A stretch of DNA of 53,921 bases from an uncultured Bacteroidales bacterium (GTDB lineage: Bacteria > Bacteroidota > Bacteroidia > Bacteroidales > Bacteroidaceae), in NCBI GenBank assembly GCA_902778265.1, contig CACYXI010000004.1, positions 1 to 53,921 of the forward strand. The letters are read 5' to 3'. The notes beneath the pieces are model-generated. The model saw only the letters and a program-made list of their open reading frames with translations. It searched no databases and had not been told where the DNA came from. The translations under genes were made by a program, and so were the position numbers. Position 1 is the first letter of the stretch; every line of letters starts with the position of its first letter. Below are positions 42,332 to 51,920 of the stretch, one piece after another.

Positions 42332-43387
42332 ATGACACAAATAAGCAAAACAGAATCTCAGGCGATGCGCGGAATTGCTATTCTCGCCATCATGCTACAT
42401 AATTACTGCCATTGGCTCGGAAAGATGGTTCAAGAGAATGAATACCAGTTTTATGAGCGTAATGTCAGGCGATTGATGGTTGAGGTCGCTCATCCTTCCT
42501 GGGAGCTTATTGCTCATCTCATCTCTTTCTTCGGCCATTACGGCGTGCCTGTATTTGTTTTCCTTAGTGCATACGGACTGGTGATGAAGTATGAGAAATC
42601 ACCTTCTGAAACAGAAAGTGCAGGGGCTTTCATCTGGAAGCATTACAAGAAACTGTTTCTGATGATGATTGTAGGATATTCCGCATACGTCATGGTTGAC
42701 TATATGACACCCAGTCCTCGCCAATACGAGTTCTGGAATGTAGTGGGGCAGCTGGGTATGTTCAGCAATTTTTACAAAGATCCCGATCATGATATATGGC
42801 CTGGTCCCTATTGGTACTTCGGATTGATGGTGCAGATATATATCGTGTATCGCTTGATGCTCTATCCGAAAAATGGTGTGGTAAATAAGTGGGTTGTAGG
42901 AGGATTATTCGCTGTTACTCTTTTGGCTCAGTTGTTCTTTAGGCCAGAAGGAATGGCACTTCAATGGTATCGCTATAATGTAATGGGCTCGCTGCCTGTT
43001 TTCATAGCAGGACTGATGTTTGCCCGTTATAACCGTTTCAACGAACCTACACGTACTACATACACATTCTTGGCTATTGCATGTACGGCATTGATTTTCC
43101 TGTTCAGTCTTTGGTTAGCAACATGGATTGTCGTTCCGTTCCTTATCTGCATAGGTACGGTCGCTATTGTCAAACTGCTTCCGCAATCCCTAATGAATTC
43201 TCTTGCTTGGGTTGGAAGCATCTCGGCCGCAATGTTTGTGTGCCATCCAATCACGCGCAAGGTGATAATTCCGATTTCACGTCACGGAGATCTCTTTGCT
43301 GGACTGTTGCTCTATCTTGTGGCAAGCATCGTGTTGGCAATTCTCTTTAAGAAACTTCTCGCTGTGGTATCAGCAGAATTTAAGTGA
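42332..43387 (+). CDS. Acyltransferase 3 family protein (first of two)
   Basis: Multi-pass O-acyltransferase (OafA/WecH class, 351 residues, about ten spans) that moves acyl groups, often acetyl, onto sugars of surface polymers. Family pattern: an early RGIAILAIMLHNYCHWLG segment (the usual R-G-I-A-x-x-x-V-x-x-x-H layout) and FFGHYGVPVFVFLSAYGLVM. It has no N-terminal signal and lacks a C-terminal SGNH domain. An 86-bp gap separates it from the preceding gene. The next gene is a second, only distantly similar acyltransferase. Confidence 0.85.
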   Translation: MTQISKTESQAMRGIAILAIMLHNYCHWLGKMVQENEYQFYERNVRRLMVEVAHPSWELIAHLISFFGHYGVPVFVFLSAYGLVMKYEKSPSETESAGAFIWKHYKKLFLMMIVGYSAYVMVDYMTPSPRQYEFWNVVGQLGMFSNFYKDPDHDIWPGPYWYFGLMVQIYIVYRLMLYPKNGVVNKWVVGGLFAVTLLAQLFFRPEGMALQWYRYNVMGSLPVFIAGLMFARYNRFNEPTRTTYTFLAIACTALIFLFSLWLATWIVVPFLICIGTVAIVKLLPQSLMNSLAWVGSISAAMFVCHPITRKVIIPISRHGDLFAGLLLYLVASIVLAILFKKLLAVVSAEFK

Positions 43388-43422
43388 TTTGCGTTGGAAC
43401 GCTCTACCAATTTCTATTGTAA

Positions 43423-44454
43423 ATGAAGATAAAGGACATAGACCTCATTAACGTCTCCCGATTCAGGGCAGAACACATGGGAATGGCGATGCTTTTCGTC
43501 ATTCTGTTCCATGTTGGTTTGCCAAGATGGAGCGATTTCTATGGTCTGCGCCGAATGGGCAATCTTGGTGTGGATATGTTTCTCTTTCTTAGTGGCGTTG
43601 GTTTATGGTTCTCATGGGCAAAGCGGAATGTTGACGGTTCTTTCCTCAAAGATTGGTTTGCATTTTATATGAGGCGTCTGAAACGCATATATCCAGTATG
43701 GCTCATAATAGCATGCCTGCATTATATACCCAAATTCGATGGAGTGCATTGGATAGATCTCTTTGGTGACATCCTTATAAACTGGGATTTCTGGCTACAT
43801 GACGAACTCACCTTTTGGTATATCCCAGCCACGATGATGCTATATATCTTTGCACCACCCTATATGGAACTGATTCGTCGGCATCCAATCTATCATTGGC
43901 TTGTACTGATAATGGTGATGTGGTGCATACTCGTTCAATGGGTAACGCCAATCCATAGGGCTGTAGGGCATATTGAGATATTCTGGAGTAGAGTACCAAT
44001 ATTCTTCCTTGGCATCAATATGGGTGAGATGGTACGACAGAAGAAAAGTCTTGACGGACAATGTATCTGGATGGTGTGGATAATGTTCCTTATGTCGCTC
44101 TGCACAAGCATCTGGCTCGAACAGGAGATACATGGAAAGTTTCCTCTTTTCATAGAGAGAATGCTTTACATACCTCTTACCGTCACCACGATCATCCTTC
44201 TCAACCGTGTATTCCGTAGAACTCCACAATGGTTCAATAAGAGTGTGGCATGGTTTGGAGCCTTGAGTCTTGAAGCATACCTTATCCATATAGAGTTTGT
44301 ACTCAAGCCGCTTGAGAGGAACACCGACTTTGGATATTGGATGACATTCCTCATAACTGTATCCGTCACAATGCCACTGGCATGGCTACTTCATTTCGTG
44401 GTAAACAATGTCGTTCTGAAATATTCTGATAGATTTCTTAGCAAACAAAGATAG
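43423..44454 (+). CDS. Acyltransferase 3 family protein (second of two)
   Basis: A 343-residue multi-pass protein of the same broad family: RAEHMGMAMLFVILFHVGLP (catalytic His region) and GNLGVDMFLFLSGVGLWFSW, then YMRRLKRIYPVWLI. Two such enzymes side by side suggest two distinct O-acyl decorations of one glycan. The next start is four bases after its stop, which marks the beginning of a run of abutting or overlapping genes. Confidence 0.85.
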   Translation: MKIKDIDLINVSRFRAEHMGMAMLFVILFHVGLPRWSDFYGLRRMGNLGVDMFLFLSGVGLWFSWAKRNVDGSFLKDWFAFYMRRLKRIYPVWLIIACLHYIPKFDGVHWIDLFGDILINWDFWLHDELTFWYIPATMMLYIFAPPYMELIRRHPIYHWLVLIMVMWCILVQWVTPIHRAVGHIEIFWSRVPIFFLGINMGEMVRQKKSLDGQCIWMVWIMFLMSLCTSIWLEQEIHGKFPLFIERMLYIPLTVTTIILLNRVFRRTPQWFNKSVAWFGALSLEAYLIHIEFVLKPLERNTDFGYWMTFLITVSVTMPLAWLLHFVVNNVVLKYSDRFLSKQR

Positions 44455-44458
44455 CACG

Positions 44459-45343
44459 ATGAAAAATCTCATCCGACTTACACGGCCTTATCAGTGGGTG
44501 AAGAACATCTTCATCCTTCTGCCATTATTCTTTGGCGGTGCTCTTACTGATAGGCAGTCTGCCATATATGCCTTGATGGCATTCTTCGCATATAGCTTTG
44601 CCGCTTCTGCAATATATTGCTATAATGACATCATCGATGTGGAAGACGACCGCAAGCACTCTGAGAAATGCAAGCGTCCGATAGCATCTGGTGCGGTTAG
44701 TATTGCTCAAGGCTATGTTATTATGGCTTTGATGATCATACTCTCTGCTATGATCATTGCATTTATGGGAGATAGGGCATTGCTTGTTGGAGGTGTTGTC
44801 GTGACCTATTTTATACTCGACATCCTTTATTGTCGACTTCTCAAACATTATGCCATAGTTGATGTATGCGTTTTGTCGTTCGGTTTTGTGCTTAGAATCC
44901 TTGCTGGAGGATTTGCTACTGAGATAACACCATCCAACTGGCTTGTGATGATGACCTTCCTGCTAACTCTCTTCCTATCCTTTGCAAAGCGTAGGGATGA
45001 TGTAGTGAGAATGCAAAAAACAGGTGAGGCTCCACGACATAACACGGAGCGGTATAATCTCACTTTCATCAATCAGGCTGTCACCATTACGGCATCGGTT
45101 ACGGTTGTGTGCTATATAATGTACACCATATCTCCTGCCGTCATTCAACGTACAGGTTCTGAATACGTCTATCTCACCTCGGTATTCGTCATACTCGGTC
45201 TGTTGAGATATATGCAACTCACACTTGTTGATGAAAAGAGTGGCGACCCAACAAAGATGCTCTACTCAGATCACTTCTTGCAGTTGGTTATCGCAATGTG
45301 GTTTGCCTCATACCTTATTATAATATATAATCCATTCTCGTAA
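44459..45343 (+). CDS. UbiA-family prenyltransferase, decaprenyl-phosphate phosphoribosyltransferase-like
   Basis: Integral membrane prenyltransferase of 294 residues and about eight or nine spans. The N-terminus LTRPYQWVKNIFILLPLFFGG and motif YNDIIDVEDDRKH (the N-D-x-x-D-x-x-x-D metal site), with the second acidic segment HYAIVDVCVLSFGFVLRILAGG, match the group that transfers phosphoribose from PRPP to a polyprenyl phosphate (as in mycobacterial UbiA/Rv3806c). This differs from quinone-pathway UbiA or MenA. The HAD phosphatase gene overlaps its stop by one base, which fits a two-step route to polyprenyl-phospho-ribose. Substrate assignment is inference from family resemblance and context. 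Confidence 0.85.
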   Translation: MKNLIRLTRPYQWVKNIFILLPLFFGGALTDRQSAIYALMAFFAYSFAASAIYCYNDIIDVEDDRKHSEKCKRPIASGAVSIAQGYVIMALMIILSAMIIAFMGDRALLVGGVVVTYFILDILYCRLLKHYAIVDVCVLSFGFVLRILAGGFATEITPSNWLVMMTFLLTLFLSFAKRRDDVVRMQKTGEAPRHNTERYNLTFINQAVTITASVTVVCYIMYTISPAVIQRTGSEYVYLTSVFVILGLLRYMQLTLVDEKSGDPTKMLYSDHFLQLVIAMWFASYLIIIYNPFS

Positions 45344-45930
45344 TGAAGAGATATTATTTCTCCGATTTTGACGGAACGCTGACCACAACTGACTCGATGA
45401 TGTCAATAATCATCTATCAACGAGGTAAGTTGGGACTAATATTGGCATTACTTCGCATTCTCCCCTGGCTCATATTGATGTTCATGGGGAAATATTCCAA
45501 TCAGCGAACCAAGGAGCGCCTCCTTCACGATTGCTTTGGACGAATGACCAAAAATGAGTTTAATGCTTTCTGCCAAAAGTTCGCAGATAGTCATAAACAT
45601 ATACTGCGTAAGAGTCTATATGATAAACTCGTTGAGGCTCAACATAATGGAGATGAGATCGTGGTTGTGACGGCAAGTCCTGAAAACTGGGTGAGCCGTC
45701 TGGTGCCAGAGTTCAAGGTCTTAGGAACAAAGATGGAATTCAAACCATGTTTCTCAGGAAAATTCCTAACTCCAAACTGCTATGCACAGGAGAAGGTAAA
45801 CCGCATACTTGAAGCATATCCAGAGTTGAAGACCAACAGAAACGACATTCATATTATTGCATTTGGCGATTCCAGAGGCGACAAGGAAATGCTGGAGTTT
45901 GCCGATGAACAATATTATAAACCAGAATAG
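45343..45930 (+). CDS. HAD-IB family phosphatase
   Basis: A SerB-like haloacid dehalogenase phosphatase of 195 residues: FSDFDGTLTTTDS (nucleophile Asp8 and Asp10), VVTASPENWV (motif II), and IIAFGDSRGDKEML (motif IV acidic pair). There is a hydrophobic stretch GLILALLRILPWLILMFMG near residues 30-48, so it may be membrane-associated, which would suit a lipid-linked phosphate. It is coupled (one-base overlap) to the UbiA-like gene, so the likely substrate is polyprenyl-phosphoryl-5-phosphoribose. That last point is inference. Confidence 0.85.
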   Translation: MKRYYFSDFDGTLTTTDSMMSIIIYQRGKLGLILALLRILPWLILMFMGKYSNQRTKERLLHDCFGRMTKNEFNAFCQKFADSHKHILRKSLYDKLVEAQHNGDEIVVVTASPENWVSRLVPEFKVLGTKMEFKPCFSGKFLTPNCYAQEKVNRILEAYPELKTNRNDIHIIAFGDSRGDKEMLEFADEQYYKPE

Positions 45931-47385
45931 ATGAAGAGTATATTTGACATATTCAAGATACGTAAGGACGAGAGATGGTTGGCAATAGTGTCAACTATTC
46001 TTTTCTCGTTCCTTAACTTCATGACCGTCTATTTGTACTGGAACCGTTTCAGCGTACTTTCAGATAACTACCACCGTCTTTTCGTTCGTTGGTTCAGAAT
46101 TTCAGGTTTTGATCCTCTTACCTATGAGGTGCTTTCATATTGGGACACAGCCTATAATGTATATCGCCATCCGCTTTTGGCTTTCTTTATGTGGCCGTTT
46201 AGTCAGTTGAATCAATTGCTCATAACGCTCACCGGCAAGAATTTTGCAGTTGTCATTACAGCGTTGATACTTATCTTCTGCGCCCTCTATTCCAGCCTGT
46301 TCTTGTTCCGAATCTTCAAGGACATCATAATGGTGAGGATGCGTGAAGCATATCTACTCACTGGTTTCACGTTCAGCATGGCATTCATCATGCTCTCATC
46401 AATGGTGCCCGACCACTTCATAATGTCGATGTTCGCCCTAACGCTGACTCTCTATCTTTCTGGCAAGAAACTATATTGTGGCTCAGCTCTCAATATGTGG
46501 CAGACCATCGCATTGTTCATCCTGACGGCTGGTATTTCACTTAACAACGGACTAAAGATATTCCTTGCAGCTCTCGTCACTCGTTGTAAGCGATTCTTCG
46601 AATGGCGATACCTGCTTTTTGCAGTTATCATTCCATGTGCCATGATCTGGGGCTTTGCACGTTGGGAATACCGTACCTTTGTGTGGCCGAAGGAAATGGC
46701 ACGCTATGAAGTGAAGGCGAAGAAGAACCATGAATATATGGAAAAGATACGCCAACAAGTACGTGATTCCATCGGTTCAAAAGATTCTGCAGCCGTAGAA
46801 GCTATGGTCAAGAAGATCAAGCGAGAAAAGGCCGCTGAGAAATATCGTAGAGACCATAAGCAAATATGGAATAAGAATACTGGCAAACCTATTGCCAAGG
46901 GAGAGTTTATGCGCTGGACAGACAAGACCACTTCCCGATGGGATGTGGCGGTGGAATGTCTTTTTGGCGAAGGAATACAGTTGCACAAGGATTATCTTCT
47001 AAAAGATGTCTTGCGCAATCGTCCTTTGATAGTGCGATATGATACGAGTAACATCTTTGGTTATATCAACTATCTTGTAGAGGCATTGACTGTTACGCTA
47101 TTTATTGCAGGTGTATGGCTTGGCAGAAAGAAACTATTCCTATGGACGGCTCTCTCTTTCTTCATTCTTGACATGGTTCTCCACATGGGGCTGGGGTTTG
47201 GCATCAATGAGATCTACATCATGTCTGCACACTATCTCTTTGTGCTTCCTGTTGGAATAGCATATCTTTTCAAGGCAATAGAGGCGAGGAAACAACCATA
47301 TTTGGTCGTCACTTCCGTGTGTGCGCTGACCGCCGTGTGGTGCTTTGCGTGGAACATTATTAACATCATTGGATATTGTCTATGA
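45931..47385 (+). CDS. Multi-pass membrane protein, possible GT-C glycosyltransferase (DUF6080-like), paralogue 1
   Basis: A 484-residue integral membrane protein with about ten spans, beginning directly after the phosphatase stop. The N-terminal extracytoplasmic loop reads WFRISGFDPLTYEVLSYW and then YRHPLLAFFMWPFSQLNQLL. The next gene has the same pattern (SGFDPYTYIVVSKW, SRHPLLAGMMWPLSQLNGWL), so the two are paralogues. A charged soluble insertion lies about 255-330 (EAMVKKIKREKAAEKYRRDH). An acidic residue in the first loop followed by R-H-P-L is reminiscent of GT-C enzymes that use polyprenyl-linked sugars. The family name and activity are tentative. Confidence 0.7.
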   Translation: MKSIFDIFKIRKDERWLAIVSTILFSFLNFMTVYLYWNRFSVLSDNYHRLFVRWFRISGFDPLTYEVLSYWDTAYNVYRHPLLAFFMWPFSQLNQLLITLTGKNFAVVITALILIFCALYSSLFLFRIFKDIIMVRMREAYLLTGFTFSMAFIMLSSMVPDHFIMSMFALTLTLYLSGKKLYCGSALNMWQTIALFILTAGISLNNGLKIFLAALVTRCKRFFEWRYLLFAVIIPCAMIWGFARWEYRTFVWPKEMARYEVKAKKNHEYMEKIRQQVRDSIGSKDSAAVEAMVKKIKREKAAEKYRRDHKQIWNKNTGKPIAKGEFMRWTDKTTSRWDVAVECLFGEGIQLHKDYLLKDVLRNRPLIVRYDTSNIFGYINYLVEALTVTLFIAGVWLGRKKLFLWTALSFFILDMVLHMGLGFGINEIYIMSAHYLFVLPVGIAYLFKAIEARKQPYLVVTSVCALTAVWCFAWNIINIIGYCL

Positions 47386-48734
47386 AGCAGTTATTGACAA
47401 AACATAGAGAGACATTGCTCGTTGCCTTGCTCGGATTTGTCATTGTTGTTGCCCTCAACATCATGATGCTTCAATACCACTATGCACCATGGACAAATCC
47501 AAAGGTCGGTTTCTGGAGTGCTTTCTGGAACAGATTTGAAGTTTCTGGTTTCGATCCATATACTTATATCGTAGTATCTAAGTGGCGTCCACTCTACGTA
47601 CTATCACGTCATCCACTTCTTGCCGGAATGATGTGGCCATTGTCACAACTTAATGGTTGGCTAATGGAAGAGACAGGCGTTAACTGCGCAATCTTTATTG
47701 TTGGAGTTATGCTTGTGGCATGTAGTCTCGCAGCATGGATGCTGATGTATAGAATTCAGCGTAAACTATTGGGAATGAGCGTAAAGATTAGTCTTCTACT
47801 CACCCTCTACTTCTATTCATTCTCCCATGTCATGCTCACAATCTTTGTCGAGGATCACATGGCAATAACCCTTCCCCTTCTTCTCCTCACCATCTATCTT
47901 GCAGGTAGAGCATTGCAGAAAGGAAAAACTATGCCTCTGTGGCAATCACTGCCATTACTTTTCATCTCAACAGGAGTAACCACCACCAATTGCGTCAAGA
48001 TTGGTTTGGCCGACCTATTCACCCAATGGGGAAAGAAACCATTTAGCAAAATCGTACTGCATTTCCTCGTTTATCTCATCCCTCTTGCCGTGATAGGCGC
48101 ATTGTATTTCTACCAAGAGGATAGTACCCAGATGGAAGAGCAACGCAATATAGAGCGAACGGTAAACAAACGAATGGAGCGTGATTCCGTCTTTGCTGAG
48201 AAATGGAAGAAACAACAGCTTGACAATCAAAAGCATAAGGAGCAACAACTCATTCACCTTTCCTTCGTTACCAATACAGATTATAAGATTGACCGTCTCC
48301 CATCTCTTGTAGAAAATATATTCGGTGAAGGTTTTATACTTCATAATCGCTATCCACTTCGTGATGCGAATAAGGATCATCGTCCTGTGCTCGTAAGATA
48401 TAAGTACTGGTGGAACTATGCTTTTGAGGCCGTTATCGTACTGCTCTTTGCCGCTGGCGTTTGGTGCGGAAGGAAGAAACGCCTTATGTGGATGGTAATG
48501 TCAATGTTTCTCTTTGATATGCTACTACACGTAGGGCTCAACTTTGCCTCTGCCGACGTGTATATAATGACTGCCCACTGGGCTTTCGTCATTCCGATAG
48601 CCGTGGCATATCTCATCAAGGAAACAGCCTCTATGCCAAAATTCAATATGGCTATTGTCTGTGCCGTTCTATTCCTCACACTATATATGTGGGGACATAA
48701 TCTGCAAATCATAATCCAGCATATCATTAGATAG
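47382..48734 (+). CDS. Multi-pass membrane protein, possible GT-C glycosyltransferase (DUF6080-like), paralogue 2
   Basis: The 450-residue paralogue of the preceding protein, starting at an ATG that overlaps its stop (ATGA). It shares the first-loop motif, FGEGFILHNRYPL (matching FGEGIQLHKDYLL), WCGRKKRLMWM (matching WLGRKKLFLWT) and the C-terminal membrane pair around DMLLHVGLNFASADVYIMTAHW (matching DMVLHMGLGFGINEIYIMSAHY). Tandem duplication with divergence suggests two related transferases acting on successive acceptors. Nothing identifies the sugar. Confidence 0.7.
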   Translation: MKQLLTKHRETLLVALLGFVIVVALNIMMLQYHYAPWTNPKVGFWSAFWNRFEVSGFDPYTYIVVSKWRPLYVLSRHPLLAGMMWPLSQLNGWLMEETGVNCAIFIVGVMLVACSLAAWMLMYRIQRKLLGMSVKISLLLTLYFYSFSHVMLTIFVEDHMAITLPLLLLTIYLAGRALQKGKTMPLWQSLPLLFISTGVTTTNCVKIGLADLFTQWGKKPFSKIVLHFLVYLIPLAVIGALYFYQEDSTQMEEQRNIERTVNKRMERDSVFAEKWKKQQLDNQKHKEQQLIHLSFVTNTDYKIDRLPSLVENIFGEGFILHNRYPLRDANKDHRPVLVRYKYWWNYAFEAVIVLLFAAGVWCGRKKRLMWMVMSMFLFDMLLHVGLNFASADVYIMTAHWAFVIPIAVAYLIKETASMPKFNMAIVCAVLFLTLYMWGHNLQIIIQHIIR

Positions 48735-49853
48735 ATGAAGGTTCTTATTCTAAGTACATTCCAGACATCTGGCGGAGCTGCTATCGCGGCTACCCGACTC
48801 ATACATGCCCTTCAAAAGAATGGTGTGGAGGCTTCTATGCTATGCAGGAAGAACATCTCATTCGGACCTGCCGGACTTAGGAAACAGTCATGGACCAGTA
48901 TCTTCGAGCGTGCTTTTATCTGGATGTGCAACGGCTTCTCTACTCGCAACCTATGGGCGACAGACATTGCTCTTTTCGGACAGGACATTACCCATACCCG
49001 AGAATATCAGGAGGCCAATGTCATTCATCTTCATTGGGTAAACCAGGGATTCATAACCCTTGCCTCTATTCAGAAGATGCTTGATGATGGCAAGAAGGTT
49101 GTATGGACCATGCACGATGCGTGGAACGCTATGGGAGCATATCATCTAAAGATACAGCAGAAAGATGATTATCTTGAACGCTCCACTCGCAAGCGGAAAC
49201 AGAGGCTCTATACAGGTAGCAGAATACAATTCGTTACCTGTAGTCGATGGTTGATGAACGAGGCATTAACGAGTCCGCTGATGGTTGGTCAAAATGTCGT
49301 GGCAATTCCGAACCCGATAGACACAGACATTTTCAAGCCTGTACCACATGCCAATCGTCGTCGTGTACTCTTCGTGGCTCAGTTTGTCAACAATCCCATG
49401 AAGGGAATGGAGTATCTCGATGAGGCCGCAAAAATCATCAATGATAACGTGACCGAGTTTGGTCACATAGAAATCCTCGCCCTTGGCAGAGACATTCCAT
49501 ATATCTCCGACACCCACGAAATGGCACGGCTCTACGCATCTGTTGATGCCTTTGTCCTCCCTTCCCTGTCCGAGAACCTTCCAAACACCATCATGGAGGC
49601 TATGGCTTGCGGTACACCATGCGTTGGTTTCCACATAGGAGGCATACCAGAAATGATAGACCATCTTGAGAACGGCTATCTCGCCAACTACAAGGACTCT
49701 CAGGATCTTGCCAAAGGCATTCTCTATGTGCTTGATGAGGCAAATCACGAACGTCTGTGCAAGTCGGCTCGCGAGAAGGTTATGAAATGCTATAGCGAAA
49801 AGTCTGTGGCAGAGCAATATCTACAAATATATCAGGGTGTGAAAATATCTTAG
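48735..49853 (+). CDS. Glycosyltransferase family 4 protein
   Basis: A 372-residue retaining glycosyltransferase with the GT-B fold. The N-terminal domain has FQTSGGAAIAATRLIHALQ (the glycine-rich acceptor loop with G-G-A-A). The C-terminal domain has VLFVAQFVNNPMKGMEYL (donor-binding start) and DAFVLPSLSENLPNTIMEAM, ACGTPCVGFHIGG (the E-x7-E motif region). It is cytosolic or peripheral to the inner membrane. It begins immediately after the paralogue pair, with no gap, and so belongs to the same transcript. Confidence 0.92.
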   Translation: MKVLILSTFQTSGGAAIAATRLIHALQKNGVEASMLCRKNISFGPAGLRKQSWTSIFERAFIWMCNGFSTRNLWATDIALFGQDITHTREYQEANVIHLHWVNQGFITLASIQKMLDDGKKVVWTMHDAWNAMGAYHLKIQQKDDYLERSTRKRKQRLYTGSRIQFVTCSRWLMNEALTSPLMVGQNVVAIPNPIDTDIFKPVPHANRRRVLFVAQFVNNPMKGMEYLDEAAKIINDNVTEFGHIEILALGRDIPYISDTHEMARLYASVDAFVLPSLSENLPNTIMEAMACGTPCVGFHIGGIPEMIDHLENGYLANYKDSQDLAKGILYVLDEANHERLCKSAREKVMKCYSEKSVAEQYLQIYQGVKIS

Positions 49854-49854
49854 G

Positions 49855-50946
49855 ATGAAGAAAATCGTATTCCATATTATAACGAAATTGGATGTCGGTG
49901 GAGCTGAACGTGTTGCGATAAATATTGCATCATATAAGGATCCTGATGTAGAGCAGCATATCGTTGAGGTAATCAGAGGCACATCCGACTTTTCATCACG
50001 GATTATTGAAGAGTTACAGCAAAAGCATATCCCATATCATCGTGCATTGCTCCCTGTACTGTTCCATTTTCATTATCTGTTTGAGAAGTTCTGCGCGATA
50101 CTATTCCCGCTAAGGTTCTTGATCCTATGGCTGAGATACAGACCGACAACAGTACATTGCCACACAGAAATGCCTGATATGGCTATATGGCTGACGATGA
50201 AGCTGTTTCCCTTCATAAACGTAAGGGTGGTGCGGACAATCCATAATACTATGCTGTGGACGGGTATGGCAAACATCGGCAGAAAAGTTGAGTTTTTCAT
50301 GCAAAGACGTGGAGGTAATATTGCTATATCAAAGAACGTACAAGAGGCATATCAGCAGCGTTTTGGTGCACTCGTGCCTATAATTTACAATGGAGTGTCA
50401 CCTGTTGAGCAAAAGAGGTATGAAAAGATAGTCCCAGGCAGAATCAACATCTGCTTCGCAGGACGTTATGAGGAGCAGAAAGGTATTGACGTGCTATGCT
50501 CTATCGTTAAGGCTCTGAAAGATGATGAGAGGTACTACTTTCATTTCTTCGGCTGTGGCAGACAGCAGAATCTGATAGATGAGCTGAAAAGTCTTCCGAA
50601 TGTGAGTGTTAATCCACCGATGAATGGCATTTCTTCCTATCTGGCATCTTTTGATTACCTTATTATGCCGTCTCGCCACGAAGGATTGAGCATTCTTGCT
50701 CTCGAAGCATCATTCAATGGACTACCATTGATGATAAACTCATGTGCCGGACTTATTGACACCCTGCCGACTAACTGGACGCTTAAAGTGGTTGAAAACA
50801 GTCTCCAAGAGTGGATGCATATTTTTAAGGATGTACTTCCTGATATTGACAGAAAGCCTCTACTAGAACAGGCATATAACTTTGTCAATCAGCATTTTTC
50901 TATGGAGAATATGCAAAAATCATATATCGATTTCTATAAAGTATAG
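49855..50946 (+). CDS. Glycosyltransferase family 4 protein
   Basis: A 363-residue GT-B enzyme. IITKLDVGGAERVAINIASY is the classical GT4 N-terminal signature, and INICFAGRYEEQKGIDVLCS and YLIMPSRHEGLSILALEASFN (split as YLIMPSRHEG and LSILALEASFN) mark the donor site and E-x7-E. A hydrophobic segment (FHYLFEKFCAILFPLRFLIL, about 64-83) suggests membrane attachment. One base separates it from the previous stop. Donor and linkage are not predictable. Confidence 0.93.
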   Translation: MKKIVFHIITKLDVGGAERVAINIASYKDPDVEQHIVEVIRGTSDFSSRIIEELQQKHIPYHRALLPVLFHFHYLFEKFCAILFPLRFLILWLRYRPTTVHCHTEMPDMAIWLTMKLFPFINVRVVRTIHNTMLWTGMANIGRKVEFFMQRRGGNIAISKNVQEAYQQRFGALVPIIYNGVSPVEQKRYEKIVPGRINICFAGRYEEQKGIDVLCSIVKALKDDERYYFHFFGCGRQQNLIDELKSLPNVSVNPPMNGISSYLASFDYLIMPSRHEGLSILALEASFNGLPLMINSCAGLIDTLPTNWTLKVVENSLQEWMHIFKDVLPDIDRKPLLEQAYNFVNQHFSMENMQKSYIDFYKV

Positions 50947-50948
50947 TG

Positions 50949-51893
50949 ATGATGAAAATGACAGTAACGATACTTGTTCCCGTCTTTGGCGTGGAGAAAT
51001 ACATAGGGGAGTGTGCAGAGTCACTCTTTAGGCAGAACTATACGGAGATTGAGTATATCTTCTGCAATGACTGTACTCCAGATGGAAGTATAGGTGCATT
51101 GAGTGAGGTCATAGAGCGTTATCCTAACCGTAAGGAGCACGTTCGCATCCTACACAATGAAACGAACAAAGGAGTAGGCTACACTCGAAACCATCTTGTT
51201 TCCGAGGTAAAGACTGATTATTTTCTCTTTGTTGATAGCGATGATGTATTGCCGCCCAATGCGGTGTCAGCTCTTGTCAATAAGATGCACGAAACTGATA
51301 CCGACATTGTGGATGGTGCCTATGCTATCTATAAAGATGGTAATGCGGGCAAGAAAGTAAAGCCATCACATGATGATCCATCAAAATATCTTGATAAGGT
51401 CCTGTGCCAGAATATGATACTACCTCGTATCTGGGGCAGGCTCTATAAGGCATCCGTGCTTCAGATGGTGAAGGATCTTTTCATAGAGGGTATCGACTAT
51501 GCAGAGGACATCTGTGCCACAAGCCGATTGGCTTGCGTCACTTCACGTTCGTGGACGGATGAAGTCGTCTATTACTATCGCACGGACAACATCAATTCCT
51601 ATACACGAAACATAACGAAGAAAAACATCCTATCGTATTTCAATGCAATGGCGGTAGTACTCTCATTCTATCATCAACGCAAAGGGCATCTCCCTATGTC
51701 GTTAGAGATAGGTGTGCTTAATGCCTTTCGTGAGTGTGGCAGAGCTCGCATTGACATTCGTAAGGCAGATGAGATAATCGGCTATATACCAGAGCATTTC
51801 ATGGCTCAGTTCTTATATTGGCTCTTCCATAGAAAGTCGAAAGCCGTGTTGATTTTCGCTGATTATCTTTACAGATTGGTAAGAGCTATATAG
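50949..51893 (+). CDS. Glycosyltransferase family 2 protein
   Basis: A GT-A inverting glycosyltransferase of about 314 residues: VTILVPVFGVEKYIGECAES, the nucleotide Asp in FCNDCTPDGS, and YFLFVDSDDVLPPNAV with the D-S-D metal motif. A GTG at 50946 and ATGs at 50949 and 50952 are all possible starts; the ATG at 50949 follows the preceding stop (TAGTGATG) directly. It probably adds a sugar to the lipid-linked glycan on the cytosolic face before the flippase acts. Confidence 0.92.
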   Translation: MMKMTVTILVPVFGVEKYIGECAESLFRQNYTEIEYIFCNDCTPDGSIGALSEVIERYPNRKEHVRILHNETNKGVGYTRNHLVSEVKTDYFLFVDSDDVLPPNAVSALVNKMHETDTDIVDGAYAIYKDGNAGKKVKPSHDDPSKYLDKVLCQNMILPRIWGRLYKASVLQMVKDLFIEGIDYAEDICATSRLACVTSRSWTDEVVYYYRTDNINSYTRNITKKNILSYFNAMAVVLSFYHQRKGHLPMSLEIGVLNAFRECGRARIDIRKADEIIGYIPEHFMAQFLYWLFHRKSKAVLIFADYLYRLVRAI

Positions 51894-51920
51894 AGCTTTA
51901 GTTCAAATCCGACATAAATC

